Of a DNA stretch of 64,000 bases, positions 41,579-49,842 are shown piece after piece. Each line of letters starts with the position of its first letter. Positions within the stretch are counted from its first letter, which is position 1. The notes beneath the pieces are model-generated. The model was not told where the DNA came from. It ran no database searches and saw only the letters and a list, made by a program, of their open reading frames with translations. The DNA is from Roseibium aggregatum (lineage in GTDB: Bacteria; Pseudomonadota; Alphaproteobacteria; Rhizobiales; Stappiaceae). A program made the translations under genes and the position numbers. Where the stretch lies: the NCBI RefSeq assembly GCF_017309185.1, contig NZ_JAEKJZ010000003.1:186001-250000 (forward strand), read 5' to 3'.

Positions 41579-44470
41579 ATGCTTAGGAAAAAGACCAATG
41601 GGGTTGCGCGACGCCCCCAGGGTGCAAGTATCCTTAGAGACGCTGCACATAAATCGGTAGATCGCCGGACGTTCCTGAAAGGATCCGGTGTTGCCGCCGG
41701 CGGCCTGGCCGCCATTACCGCCACGGGCGGTTCCGTCACCAGGGCGGAAGCTCAAACCTCCGATAATGCCGTTCAACTTGTGAAGTCGGTCTGCACCCAC
41801 TGTTCCGTGGGCTGCACCGTGATCGCCGAAGTTTCCAACGGGGTCTGGGTCGGGCAGGAGCCGGGCTGGGACAGCCCGTTCAACCTCGGTTCCCACTGCG
41901 CCAAGGGTGCCGCGGTCCGCGAGCACGCACATGGCGAACGCCGCCTGAAGTATCCCATGAAAAAGGAAGGCGGCGAGTGGAAGCGGATCAGCTGGGACGA
42001 GGCCATCAACGAGATCGGCGACAAGATGCTGGAGATCCGCGCGGAAAGCGGACCGGATAGCGTCTACTGGCTCGGCTCGGCCAAGCACAACAACGAGCAG
42101 GCCTACCTGTTCCGCAAGTTCGCGGCCTACTGGGGCACCAACAATGTCGACCACCAGGCCCGTATCTGTCACTCCACGACGGTTGCCGGCGTAGCCAACA
42201 CATGGGGCTACGGCGCCATGACCAACAGCTACAACGACATCCACAAATCCAAGGCGATCTTCATCATCGGCGGCAATCCGGCGGAAGCGCATCCGGTTTC
42301 CCTGCTGCATGTGCTGCGCGCCAAGGAACAGAACAACGCACCGCTGATCGTCTGCGATCCGAGGTTCACGCGCACGGCGGCCCACGCCGACGAGTATGTC
42401 CGCTTCCGCCCGGGAACGGACGTGGCCCTGATCTGGGGCATCCTCTGGCACATTTTCGAAAATGGCTGGGAAGACAAGGAGTTCATCCGCACCCGCGTTT
42501 GGGGCATGGACCAGATTCGCGAGGAAGTCGCGAAATGGTCTCCGGACGAGGTCGAACGGGTGACCGGTACACCGGAAAGCCAGCTGAAACGCGTGGCGCG
42601 CACGCTGGCCAACAACCGGCCGGGCACCGTGATCTGGTGCATGGGCGGCACCCAGCACACCAACGGCAACAACAACACCCGCGCCTATTGCATCCTGCAG
42701 CTGGCCCTCGGCAACATGGGCACCAGCGGCGGTGGCACGAATATCTTCCGCGGCCACGACAACGTGCAGGGCGCCACGGACCTTGGCGTGCTCAGCCACA
42801 CCCTGCCTGGCTACTACGGCCTGAGCGCGGGCGCCTGGGGGCACTGGGCCAGGGTCTGGGATGAGGATCCCGACTGGCTCAAATCCCAGTTCGCCACCGT
42901 GACCGGCGCCGACGGCAAGGAAAAGAACCTGATGAACCTGACCGGCATCCCGGTCAGCCGCTGGATCGACGGGGTTCTGGAGGATCCGGCCAATACGGAT
43001 CAGCCGAACAAGGTTCGGGCAATGGTGCTGTGGGGGCATGCGCCCAACTCGCAGACCCGGATGACCGAAATGAAAACGGCCATGGAGCAACTGGATACGC
43101 TCGTCGTGATCGACCCATATCCGACGGTTTCCGCCGTACTTCACGATCGCACCGACGGGGTCTACCTGCTGCCGGCCTGCACGCAGTTCGAAACGCGAGG
43201 CTCGGTCACCGCCTCGAACCGCTCGCTGCAGTGGCGCGACAAGGTCGTGGAGCCGCTGTTCGAGAGTTTGCCCGATCATGTGATCATGGCGAAGTTCGCG
43301 AACAAGTTCGGCTGGGCGGACCGTCTCTTCCGCAATATCGAGATGGAAGACGACGAGACACCGAACATCGAGGACATCACCCGCGAGTTCAACCGGGGTC
43401 TCTGGACCATCGGTTATACCGGTCAGTCGCCGGAGCGGATCAAGGCGCATATGGCCAACCAGCACACGTTCGACCGGACGACGCTGCAGGCTGTAGGCGG
43501 CCCGAACGACGGCGAATACTACGGCATGCCGTGGCCCTGCTGGGGCACGCCGGAAATGAAGCATCCGGGTACGCCCAACCTCTACGACATGTCCAAGCCT
43601 GTCGCCGAAGGCGGCCTGTGCTTCCGGGCGCGTTTCGGGGTTGAACGCGACGGCGACAACCTGCTCGCCGACGGTGTCTCGAATCCGGGCGCGGAAATTC
43701 AGGACGGCTATCCGGAATTCACCATGCAGATGCTGATGGATCTCGGCTGGGACGGTGACCTGACGGACGAGGAACGGTCCGCCATCGAGGCGGTCGCCGG
43801 TCCGAAGACCAACTGGAAGACCGACCTTTCGGGCGGGATTCAGCGGGTCGCCATCAAGCACGGCTGCGCTCCTTTCGGCAACGCAAAGGCACGGGCCGTG
43901 GTGTGGACCTTCCCGGATCCGGTGCCGCTGCACCGCGAGCCGCTCTACACCAACCGGCGCGATCTGGTGGCGGATTATCCGACCTACGAGGACCGGAAGT
44001 TCTACCGTCTGCCGACCCTTTACGCCTCGATCCAGAAACAGGACTTCTCGAAGGACTATCCGATCATCCTGACCTCGGGACGGCTGGTCGAATACGAGGG
44101 CGGCGGCGACGAGACCCGCTCCAACCCCTGGCTTGCCGAACTTCAGCAGGACATGTTCGTCGAGATAAATCCCCGGGATGCCAACAATCTCGGAGTTCGC
44201 GACGGCGCACAGGTCTGGGTCGAAGGCCCGGAAGGCGGCAAGGTCAGGGTCATGGCCATGGTGACCGAGCGGGTCGGCGAGGGCGTTGCCTTCATGCCGT
44301 TCCATTTCGGCGGTCACTATCAGGGCGAGGATCTGAGATCGAAATATCCCAAGGGCGCGGACCCTTACGTGCTCGGCGAAAGTACGAACACGGCTCAGAC
44401 CTACGGCTACGACTCAGTGACACAGATGCAGGAGACCAAAGCCACTCTCTGCAAGATCTCGGCTGCGTAA
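41579..44470 (+). CDS. Formate dehydrogenase catalytic alpha subunit (Mo/W bis-MGD), Tat-exported
   Basis: 963-aa periplasmic oxidoreductase converting formate to CO2. The Tat signal is DRRTFLKGSG (residues 28-37) with cleavage near AEAQT (about 60). The 4Fe-4S ligands are C72, C75, C79 and C107. The active-site ligand is Cys197 (TGT codon) in ARICHST, with the catalytic His198, so it is not a selenoenzyme. Molybdopterin-binding segments include IFIIGGNPAEAHP and NNNTRAYCILQLALGN. A C-terminal beta-barrel domain (about 820-950) completes the fold. It probably forms a heterotrimer with the next two gene products. Confidence 0.94.
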   Translation: MLRKKTNGVARRPQGASILRDAAHKSVDRRTFLKGSGVAAGGLAAITATGGSVTRAEAQTSDNAVQLVKSVCTHCSVGCTVIAEVSNGVWVGQEPGWDSPFNLGSHCAKGAAVREHAHGERRLKYPMKKEGGEWKRISWDEAINEIGDKMLEIRAESGPDSVYWLGSAKHNNEQAYLFRKFAAYWGTNNVDHQARICHSTTVAGVANTWGYGAMTNSYNDIHKSKAIFIIGGNPAEAHPVSLLHVLRAKEQNNAPLIVCDPRFTRTAAHADEYVRFRPGTDVALIWGILWHIFENGWEDKEFIRTRVWGMDQIREEVAKWSPDEVERVTGTPESQLKRVARTLANNRPGTVIWCMGGTQHTNGNNNTRAYCILQLALGNMGTSGGGTNIFRGHDNVQGATDLGVLSHTLPGYYGLSAGAWGHWARVWDEDPDWLKSQFATVTGADGKEKNLMNLTGIPVSRWIDGVLEDPANTDQPNKVRAMVLWGHAPNSQTRMTEMKTAMEQLDTLVVIDPYPTVSAVLHDRTDGVYLLPACTQFETRGSVTASNRSLQWRDKVVEPLFESLPDHVIMAKFANKFGWADRLFRNIEMEDDETPNIEDITREFNRGLWTIGYTGQSPERIKAHMANQHTFDRTTLQAVGGPNDGEYYGMPWPCWGTPEMKHPGTPNLYDMSKPVAEGGLCFRARFGVERDGDNLLADGVSNPGAEIQDGYPEFTMQMLMDLGWDGDLTDEERSAIEAVAGPKTNWKTDLSGGIQRVAIKHGCAPFGNAKARAVVWTFPDPVPLHREPLYTNRRDLVADYPTYEDRKFYRLPTLYASIQKQDFSKDYPIILTSGRLVEYEGGGDETRSNPWLAELQQDMFVEINPRDANNLGVRDGAQVWVEGPEGGKVRVMAMVTERVGEGVAFMPFHFGGHYQGEDLRSKYPKGADPYVLGESTNTAQTYGYDSVTQMQETKATLCKISAA

Positions 44471-44482
44471 GGAGGATCAACA

Positions 44483-45076
44483 ATGGCTAGATCAAAATTC
44501 CTTTGCGATGCCGAGCGTTGCATCGAGTGCAATGCCTGCGTTACGGCTTGCAAGAACGAGCATGAGATCCCCTGGGGGATCAACCGTCGCCGGGTGGTGA
44601 CCATCAACGACGGCAAGCCGGGCGAACGCTCGATTTCCGTCGCCTGCATGCATTGTTCGGACGCGCCGTGCATGGCGGTGTGCCCGGTCGACTGCTTCTA
44701 CCAGTCAGAAGAAGGCGTGGTTCTCCATTCCAAGGACCTGTGCATCGGTTGCGGCTACTGCTTCTATGCCTGTCCGTTCGGCGCGCCGCAGTTCCCGCAG
44801 GCGGGCAACTTCGGATCGCGGGGCAAGATGGACAAATGCACCTTCTGCGCAGGCGGTCCGGAGGAGAACAACTCGACTGCGGAGTTCTCGAAATACGGCC
44901 GCAACCGTATTGCCGAGGGCAAGCTGCCGCTCTGTGCCGAAATGTGCTCCACCAAGGCTCTGCTCGCCGGTGACGGAGACGTCGTGTCCGCGATCTACCG
45001 CGAACGCGTTGTCGCCCGCGGCTTCGGTTCCGGCGCCTGGGGTTGGGGAACCGCCTACGGCCAGAAAGGCGGTTAG
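44483..45076 (+). CDS. Formate dehydrogenase iron-sulfur beta subunit (FDH3-type)
   Basis: 197-aa four-cluster ferredoxin subunit linking FdhA to the cytochrome b subunit. Cysteine motifs in order: CIECNACVTACK, CMHCSDAPCMAVCP, CIGCGYCFYACP and a fourth group CTFC...CAEMC. No signal peptide; it would be carried through Tat with FdhA. A perfect AAGGAGG Shine-Dalgarno lies before the ATG. Short relative to FdhB of E. coli FDH-N and lacking its C-terminal membrane anchor, consistent with the FDH3 family. Confidence 0.93.
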   Translation: MARSKFLCDAERCIECNACVTACKNEHEIPWGINRRRVVTINDGKPGERSISVACMHCSDAPCMAVCPVDCFYQSEEGVVLHSKDLCIGCGYCFYACPFGAPQFPQAGNFGSRGKMDKCTFCAGGPEENNSTAEFSKYGRNRIAEGKLPLCAEMCSTKALLAGDGDVVSAIYRERVVARGFGSGAWGWGTAYGQKGG

Positions 45077-45096
45077 GCGCCTGTACTATCGACTGC

Positions 45097-45255
45097 GAGG
45101 CGGCGCAGCCGTGCCGCCTCGTACAACCGGCGCGGCGCAGTCAACAAAAGAGATCGCGCGGTCCCATCGACAACACGCTGTGCGGGCGGGCGGCATCTTT
45201 GCCGCCGCGCTCGTCTTGGGATCAACCGGCGTATCGCGGCGTGGAGCCGCGATAC
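45097..45255 (+). repeat. Three stem-loops between fdh beta and gamma genes
   Basis: The 221-bp gap contains GAGGCGGC/GCCGCCTC (45097-45120, 8-bp stem), a GGCGGC-ATCTTT-GCCGCC hairpin (about 45187-45205) and GTATCGCGGC/GCCGCGATAC (45231-45255, perfect 10-bp stem, 5-nt loop). None is followed by a U-run. They probably set relative mRNA stability or expression of the cytochrome b subunit. The region translates in frame with the gamma gene but lacks protein character. Confidence 0.55.
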
Positions 45256-45297
45256 GCCGATTTGTCCCTTTGCCGCCACTTTGAAAAGGAACCGGTC

Positions 45298-46500
45298 ATG
45301 AAACGCGTGACTTTGGCTTTTGCCCTTTTGCTCGTCCTTCTTGTCCCGGGCGTTGCGCAGGAGCAGACACCGGACAGGTCCTCGACGGGCGGTGCGCAGA
45401 CACTGGAAGATATCCTGAAACGCCAGAGAGGCGAGAAGGTCGACTACGGCTTCAAGAGCGGAAAGACCGGGGATCCGGCGTCGGCCGCGGCCATGTCGTC
45501 ACAACTCGGTACGCTCGGGGGCGCATCCGATCCGGATCTCTGGCGGGCCCTGCGTTTTGGCACGGCCGACGTCAAGGTATCCGCGGGCGGCGCACCGGCA
45601 CGGGTTCTGATCCAGGATGGCGGAATGAGCTGGCTGACCTTCAGAAAGGGGCCGCTCGCCACCTATGGCGCCTATTTGCTCGGCGGCACCATCGTCTTTC
45701 TGGCGCTTTTCTATCTGATCCGTGGCCGGATTCGCATCGACGGCGAGAAGACGGGTGAGACCATAACCCGCTTCAAGGCTGTCGAGCGCTTCGGTCACTG
45801 GCTGCTCGGCGGATCCTTCATCCTGCTTGCCGTGACCGGACTTCTGACGCTGTTCGGCCGGTTTGCCCTTATTCCGCTGATCGGCAAGGACGCCTTTGCG
45901 CCGCTCGCGCATTTCTCCAAATGGATCCACAACAACGTGGCCTGGGCGTTCATGATCGGCCTCGTGATGGTGTTCGTGATGTGGGTGGTGCACAACATCC
46001 CCAACAAGCTGGACCTGAAATGGATTGCCGTCGGTGGCGGTCTCTTCAAGAAGGGTGTGCATCCGCCCGCCAAGAAGTTCAACTTCGGACAGAAAATGGT
46101 GTTCTGGGGGGTGATCGTTCTCGGCGTGTCAGTCTCCGCCTCCGGGTTGTCGCTGCTCTTCCCGTTCGAGCTGCCGATGTTCGCGGCGACCTTTGAAAAG
46201 CTCAACGCGCTCGGACTGCCGCAACTGGTCGGGCTGGGCACGCTGCCGGAGCAGATGGCCCCGCATGAGGAAATGCAATATGCCCAGCTCTGGCATGCCA
46301 TCGTCGCATTCGTGATGATGGCGCTCATCCTGGCGCACATCTACATCGGCTCGATCGGCATGGAGGGTGCATTCGACGCCATGGGGTCGGGCGAGGTCGA
46401 ACTGCAATGGGCCAAGGAGCACCACGGGCTCTGGGTCCAGGAGGTTCAGGAGGCCGAGCGGCAAGGCCGGCCGGCGGACCACGCGGTTCCGGCCGAGTAG
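45298..46500 (+). CDS. Formate dehydrogenase cytochrome b gamma subunit
   Basis: Membrane anchor passing formate electrons to quinone. 400 aa: a Sec signal (1-20), a periplasmic region (about 20-115), a first helix (about 118-140) and four further helices of the cytochrome b561 type. Candidate heme-ligand histidines are in RFGHWLLGGSF, KWIHNNVAW, LWHAIVAF and LAHIYIGSIG. The C-terminal tail is charged. The ATG at 45298 has an AAAAGGA ribosome-binding site. Confidence 0.9.
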   Translation: MKRVTLAFALLLVLLVPGVAQEQTPDRSSTGGAQTLEDILKRQRGEKVDYGFKSGKTGDPASAAAMSSQLGTLGGASDPDLWRALRFGTADVKVSAGGAPARVLIQDGGMSWLTFRKGPLATYGAYLLGGTIVFLALFYLIRGRIRIDGEKTGETITRFKAVERFGHWLLGGSFILLAVTGLLTLFGRFALIPLIGKDAFAPLAHFSKWIHNNVAWAFMIGLVMVFVMWVVHNIPNKLDLKWIAVGGGLFKKGVHPPAKKFNFGQKMVFWGVIVLGVSVSASGLSLLFPFELPMFAATFEKLNALGLPQLVGLGTLPEQMAPHEEMQYAQLWHAIVAFVMMALILAHIYIGSIGMEGAFDAMGSGEVELQWAKEHHGLWVQEVQEAERQGRPADHAVPAE

Positions 46501-46506
46501 GGCGTC

Positions 46507-47880
46507 ATGCCTGCAACACGGCCAGGACAGCGTTTCGATGTTGTGGCGTTCGCGAAGGCGGCGCCATGGGCCGTCTTCTTTCTGTGCCAGACTCTGGCGG
46601 CAGGCGCGGCAGAGTTCCAGACCCTCAAGGGACATGGCGGGCCCATCATGGATGTCGCCGTCTCGAAGGACAGCGGCACCGTCGCGACGGCGAGTTTCGA
46701 CAATTCCGTCGGCGTCTGGAGCGGCCGGACAGCGCACTGGCTGGAAGGGCATGCCGCGGCCGTGAAGGTGGTCGCGTTCATCGACCCGGAAAGACTTGTT
46801 TCGGCCGGGGACGACAACGCCCTGATTCTCTGGGACCTTGGGAACGGTTCGAAGACGCCTCTTGAAGGCCATACGGCCAAGGTGATGGGTCTTGCCGTTT
46901 CGCCGGACAAAGACCTGATCGCAAGTGCGAGCTGGGACACCCGCATCGGATTATGGCCGGTGGCCGGTGGCGAGCCTGACTATTTGAACGGTCACACCGC
47001 CGGGGTGAACAAGGTTGCCTTTTCCCGGGACGGCAAATGGCTGTTTTCTGCTTCCGTCGATGGATCGATCAAGCAGTGGGATCTTTCAAAACGCGCGGAA
47101 AAGCAGGTCGTCGACCGCAATGGCTTCGGGATCAACGTCATTGCGCTTGGCGGGTTCGACGGCGCGTCCGAGACCTGGATTGCCTATGGCTCTCAGGATG
47201 GCGTGACACGGGTCGTCGATCTGGCGACGGGCGAACGCCTTCATGAATTCGCCTTTGAACGGCGTCCCATTCTTTCGATGACCCTCAGCCCGGACGGCAG
47301 CCGTCTGGCAACCGGCGACGGGCATGGCTACATCACCGTCTTGAACACGGAAAACTGGTCGATCGAGACCGACTTCAAGGCGGCCTTGAAAGGGCCGATC
47401 TGGGCGCTGGCCTTCTCAAAGGACGGAGCGGTCCTTCACGCGGGCGGAATCGAGAATATCGTCTATTCCTGGCCGGTCGCCGATCTGGCGCGTTTCGATC
47501 CCATGGCGACCGAGACACCCGAGTTTCTGAAGAAACCGGAGGAGATGTCCAATGGCGAACGGCAATTCGCCCGCAAGTGTTCCATCTGCCACGCATTGAC
47601 GCCCGATGGAGGCCGCAAGGCCGGCCCGACGTTGCACGAAGTGTTCGGAAGGCGGGCGGGAAGCCTGCCCGGTTATTCTTATTCCCAGACCTTGCTTGAG
47701 TCCGGGATCGTGTGGTCCGAAGAGACGATTGACGGGCTTTTTCTGGACGGGCCGGATCATTACATCCCCGGCTCCAAAATGCCGATGCAGCGGATTGTGC
47801 GTCCCGCGGACCGGGACGATCTCATCGACTATCTGAAAGCGGCGACCGCCGTTGATGACTCTGACGGAGAAATGGAATGA
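46507..47880 (+). CDS. Exported WD40 beta-propeller fused to c-type cytochrome
   Basis: 457 aa. An N-terminal signal-like segment (about 18-35, ending AAGAAEF) is followed by roughly seven WD40 repeats (GHGGPIMDVAVSKD, GHAAAVKVV, GHTAKVMGLAVSPD, GHTAGVNKVAFSRD and weaker copies) up to about residue 340. A monoheme cytochrome c domain follows with C358-x-x-C361-H362 and a Met in GSKMPMQ as probable sixth ligand. Six nt after the cytochrome b subunit, it is part of the fdh operon and may be an alternative electron acceptor or docking platform in the periplasm. Confidence 0.82.
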   Translation: MPATRPGQRFDVVAFAKAAPWAVFFLCQTLAAGAAEFQTLKGHGGPIMDVAVSKDSGTVATASFDNSVGVWSGRTAHWLEGHAAAVKVVAFIDPERLVSAGDDNALILWDLGNGSKTPLEGHTAKVMGLAVSPDKDLIASASWDTRIGLWPVAGGEPDYLNGHTAGVNKVAFSRDGKWLFSASVDGSIKQWDLSKRAEKQVVDRNGFGINVIALGGFDGASETWIAYGSQDGVTRVVDLATGERLHEFAFERRPILSMTLSPDGSRLATGDGHGYITVLNTENWSIETDFKAALKGPIWALAFSKDGAVLHAGGIENIVYSWPVADLARFDPMATETPEFLKKPEEMSNGERQFARKCSICHALTPDGGRKAGPTLHEVFGRRAGSLPGYSYSQTLLESGIVWSEETIDGLFLDGPDHYIPGSKMPMQRIVRPADRDDLIDYLKAATAVDDSDGEME

Positions 47881-48005
47881 AAGCGATGTTTATCGCCTTT
47901 GCCGCGATTGTCGTGATCGCGATCGGAGCCAATCAGGTTCTGATGCATCTCGGGTTTTCCAGTGAGGATCAGCTCACCAGCCCGTCTGTCCGGCTCGGCG
48001 AATAG
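47877..48005 (+). CDS. 42-aa single-pass membrane peptide at end of fdh operon
   Basis: A small gene whose ATGA overlaps the WD40-cytochrome stop. It encodes MKAMFIAFAAIVVIAIGAN followed by a polar tail ending SVRLGE. Residues 4-18 form one hydrophobic helix; the tail should face the periplasm. Codon use fits neighbouring genes. No family recognised. Coupling by overlap and a terminator just downstream support a real coding sequence. It may be an accessory subunit of the formate dehydrogenase membrane complex. Confidence 0.65.
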   Translation: MKAMFIAFAAIVVIAIGANQVLMHLGFSSEDQLTSPSVRLGE

Positions 48006-48057
48006 TCCGGCGTTTTTATGAGGCCGGCTTGCCTCGGCATGGCGTCTCAAAAGAAAG

Positions 48058-48129
48058 CTCCCTCTCCCGGGGGATGGGAGAGGGAGGAAGAGAGCGGGGA
48101 AGGAACTTTCTGTAGTTCCCCGCTCTCTT
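48058..48129. repeat. Two consecutive perfect hairpins after the fdh operon
   Basis: CTCCCTCTCCC/GGGAGAGGGAG (48058-48086, 11-bp stem, 7-nt loop) is followed by a second hairpin with AAGAGAGCGGGGAA pairing to TTCCCCGCTCTCTT (48088-48129, 14 bp). The first resembles the CTCTCCC element near 8610. They lie between convergent operons and probably block read-through in both directions. Confidence 0.6.
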
Positions 48130-48141
48130 AGCCCTTGAAGT

Positions 48142-48176
48142 GCCTTCCGGATGCAGCGACGTCCGGAAGGCTTTTT
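48142..48176 (+). terminator. Rho-independent terminator of the fdh operon
   Basis: GCCTTCCGGA and TCCGGAAGGC form a perfect 10-bp stem, loop TGCAGCGACG, immediately followed by TTTTT. It is the clearest intrinsic terminator in the window, oriented for plus-strand transcription, and ends 15 bp before the convergent tupA stop. Confidence 0.88.
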
Positions 48177-48190
48177 CATAAAACCGTTGC

Positions 48191-49027
48191 TCAGCTGCCG
48201 CCTTTTTCCGCATTCGGGAAGAACAGCTGCTGGCCGTCCACCTTGTAGGAGGCGATGGCGTCCTGGCCTTCCTTGGAGAGGATCCAGTCGATGAACTCCT
48301 GTCCCATGTCGGCCTTCACATGCTCATGGACCTTCGGGTTTACGAGAATGACACCATACTGGTTGAACATTTTGGGATCGCCTTCCACGGCGATAGTGTA
48401 ATCGCCCTTGTTGCCGAAGGCTATCCATGTGGCGCGGTCGGTCATGATATATGCATCCATGCCGGTGCCGGTGTTCAGCGTCGCGCCCATGCCGGAGCCG
48501 GTTTCACGGTACCAGTCGCCGGAATTGGCGCCGGGATCGATCCCGGCAGCCTTCCACAGGCGCAATTCCGCCTTGTGGGTGCCGCTGTCGTCGCCGCGTG
48601 AGGCGAAGGCTGCCTTGCTCTCGGCGATCTTCTTCAGGGATGCCGTTACGTCGTTGGAACCCGCGACGCCCGCCGGATCGGAACTCGGACCGACGATGAC
48701 GAAGTCGTTATACATGACGTCGGCACGGGACACGCCTAGGCCGTCGGCGACGAATTTTTCCTCCGAGGGACGGGAGTGCACGAAGAGGACGTCGCCATCC
48801 CCGTTGGCGGCGTTCTTGATGGCCTGTCCGGTGCCGACGGCGACAACGCGTACTTCGACGCCGGTCTTGTCCTTGAACAGCGGCAGCAGGTAGTCGAAAA
48901 GGCCTGAATTCTGCGTCGATGTCGTGGACTGAACAATGATGAACTTGTCCTCGGCAAGAGCCGGATGCCCGGTCTGGGCACACAGGAAAAGTGTGGCGGC
49001 AAGCGCCAGGAACGTTCTTCTGATCAA
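48191..49027 (-). CDS. tupA: Tungstate-type oxyanion-binding protein (TupA)
   Basis: Periplasmic binding protein of an ABC importer for tungstate. A Sec signal (RRTFLALAATLFLCAQTGHPALA) is followed by the family hallmark STTSTQNSGLFDYLLPLF and, later, SRGDDSGTHKAE and TGSGMGATLNTGTGMDAY, which line the oxyanion site. 278 aa. I chose the TTG at 49027: it forms a TTGA overlap with the ATPase stop and follows GGAGAGG. A frame open far upstream lies antisense-like over the ATPase gene and is not real. TupA is usually tungstate-selective; molybdate cannot be excluded. Confidence 0.9.
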   Translation of the reverse strand: MIRRTFLALAATLFLCAQTGHPALAEDKFIIVQSTTSTQNSGLFDYLLPLFKDKTGVEVRVVAVGTGQAIKNAANGDGDVLFVHSRPSEEKFVADGLGVSRADVMYNDFVIVGPSSDPAGVAGSNDVTASLKKIAESKAAFASRGDDSGTHKAELRLWKAAGIDPGANSGDWYRETGSGMGATLNTGTGMDAYIMTDRATWIAFGNKGDYTIAVEGDPKMFNQYGVILVNPKVHEHVKADMGQEFIDWILSKEGQDAIASYKVDGQQLFFPNAEKGGS

Positions 49028-49842
49028 TTTCCTCTCCCCTTGAATTCTTTCATGTTTTGCATGTTGGGTCCGAGATAGATACGGCCGTCTTTCCAGGCGC
49101 GGACCGGTTCGCTCTGGGGCGCGTTCAAAACCTGCTCGGCGGGGCCGGTCTCGGCGACCCTGCCGTTCTGCAGAAAGATGAGATCCTCGCCCAGCCGTCT
49201 CGCCTGACCGGCGTCGTGGGTCACGAGCACGATGGTGACCCCGCGAGCATTGGCTTCCAGAACCAGGTTCTCGATGGCCGCAGTTGAGGCCGGGTCGAGG
49301 TTGGCGGTCGGTTCGTCCAGAAAGAGCAGTTCCGGGTCGCAGGCGAGCGCGCGCACCAGCGAAAGACGCTGCTGTTCGCCACCGGACAGAACCCGGGCCG
49401 GCCGTCTCGCCAGATGGCTCAGGCCGGCGGTCGCCAGTGCGCTTTCGATCCTGTCCGAGCGCTCCCGGCCGCGCAGTCCCCGGACGGAGAGGGCGAATTT
49501 CAGGTTGGCCAGTACGGAGCGGCGCAGCAGGACCGGCCGCTGGAACACCATGGCCTGGGCAAACCGGGCCTCCGCCGTGAGCGGGGCTCCCTGCCACAGG
49601 ATCGTGCCTTCGTCAGGCCGGAGCAAACCGTGCATCATTCGAAGCAGCAGGCTCTTGCCGGAGCCGTTGGGGCCCATGATCAAGGTCCGGGACCCTTGCC
49701 GGATGGAAAGGTCTATGCCGTTCAGCAAGCGCTCGCCGCCTGCCGAAAATCCGAGATTGGCGACTTCAAGCAAGGTTGATTGCGCATCGGCGCGCTCTAA
49801 GGTGGACGCGCTGGCAGCGCCGTTGAAGGCTACATCACGCAT
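49024..49842 (-). CDS. tupC: Tungstate ABC importer ATPase (TupC)
   Basis: 272-aa ATP-binding subunit. Walker A GPNGSGKS, Q-loop VFQRPVLLRRSV, signature LSGGEQQRLS, Walker B LLFLDEPTANLD and H-loop VTHDAGQ are all present. No C-terminal TOBE domain, unlike ModC. It sits between tupB and tupA, overlapping both. The product energises oxyanion import for the adjoining formate dehydrogenase cofactor. Confidence 0.9.
   Translation of the reverse strand: MRDVAFNGAASASTLERADAQSTLLEVANLGFSAGGERLLNGIDLSIRQGSRTLIMGPNGSGKSLLLRMMHGLLRPDEGTILWQGAPLTAEARFAQAMVFQRPVLLRRSVLANLKFALSVRGLRGRERSDRIESALATAGLSHLARRPARVLSGGEQQRLSLVRALACDPELLFLDEPTANLDPASTAAIENLVLEANARGVTIVLVTHDAGQARRLGEDLIFLQNGRVAETGPAEQVLNAPQSEPVRAWKDGRIYLGPNMQNMKEFKGRGN

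Noticed and set aside
42164..42172. Possible selenocysteine at the FdhA active site
   Set aside because: The codon at the metal-ligand position is TGT (Cys), followed by the conserved His; no TGA or SECIS needed.
40568..44317. Very long open frame antisense to torD, the Tat protein and fdhA
   Set aside because: It is a mirror of high-GC codon bias; the translation is His/Arg/Gly-rich with no domain, and the plus-strand genes have clear motifs.
48961..49027. Twin-arginine (Tat) signal on TupA
   Set aside because: The RR pair is at the very start without the SRRxFLK consensus; an ordinary Sec signal explains it.
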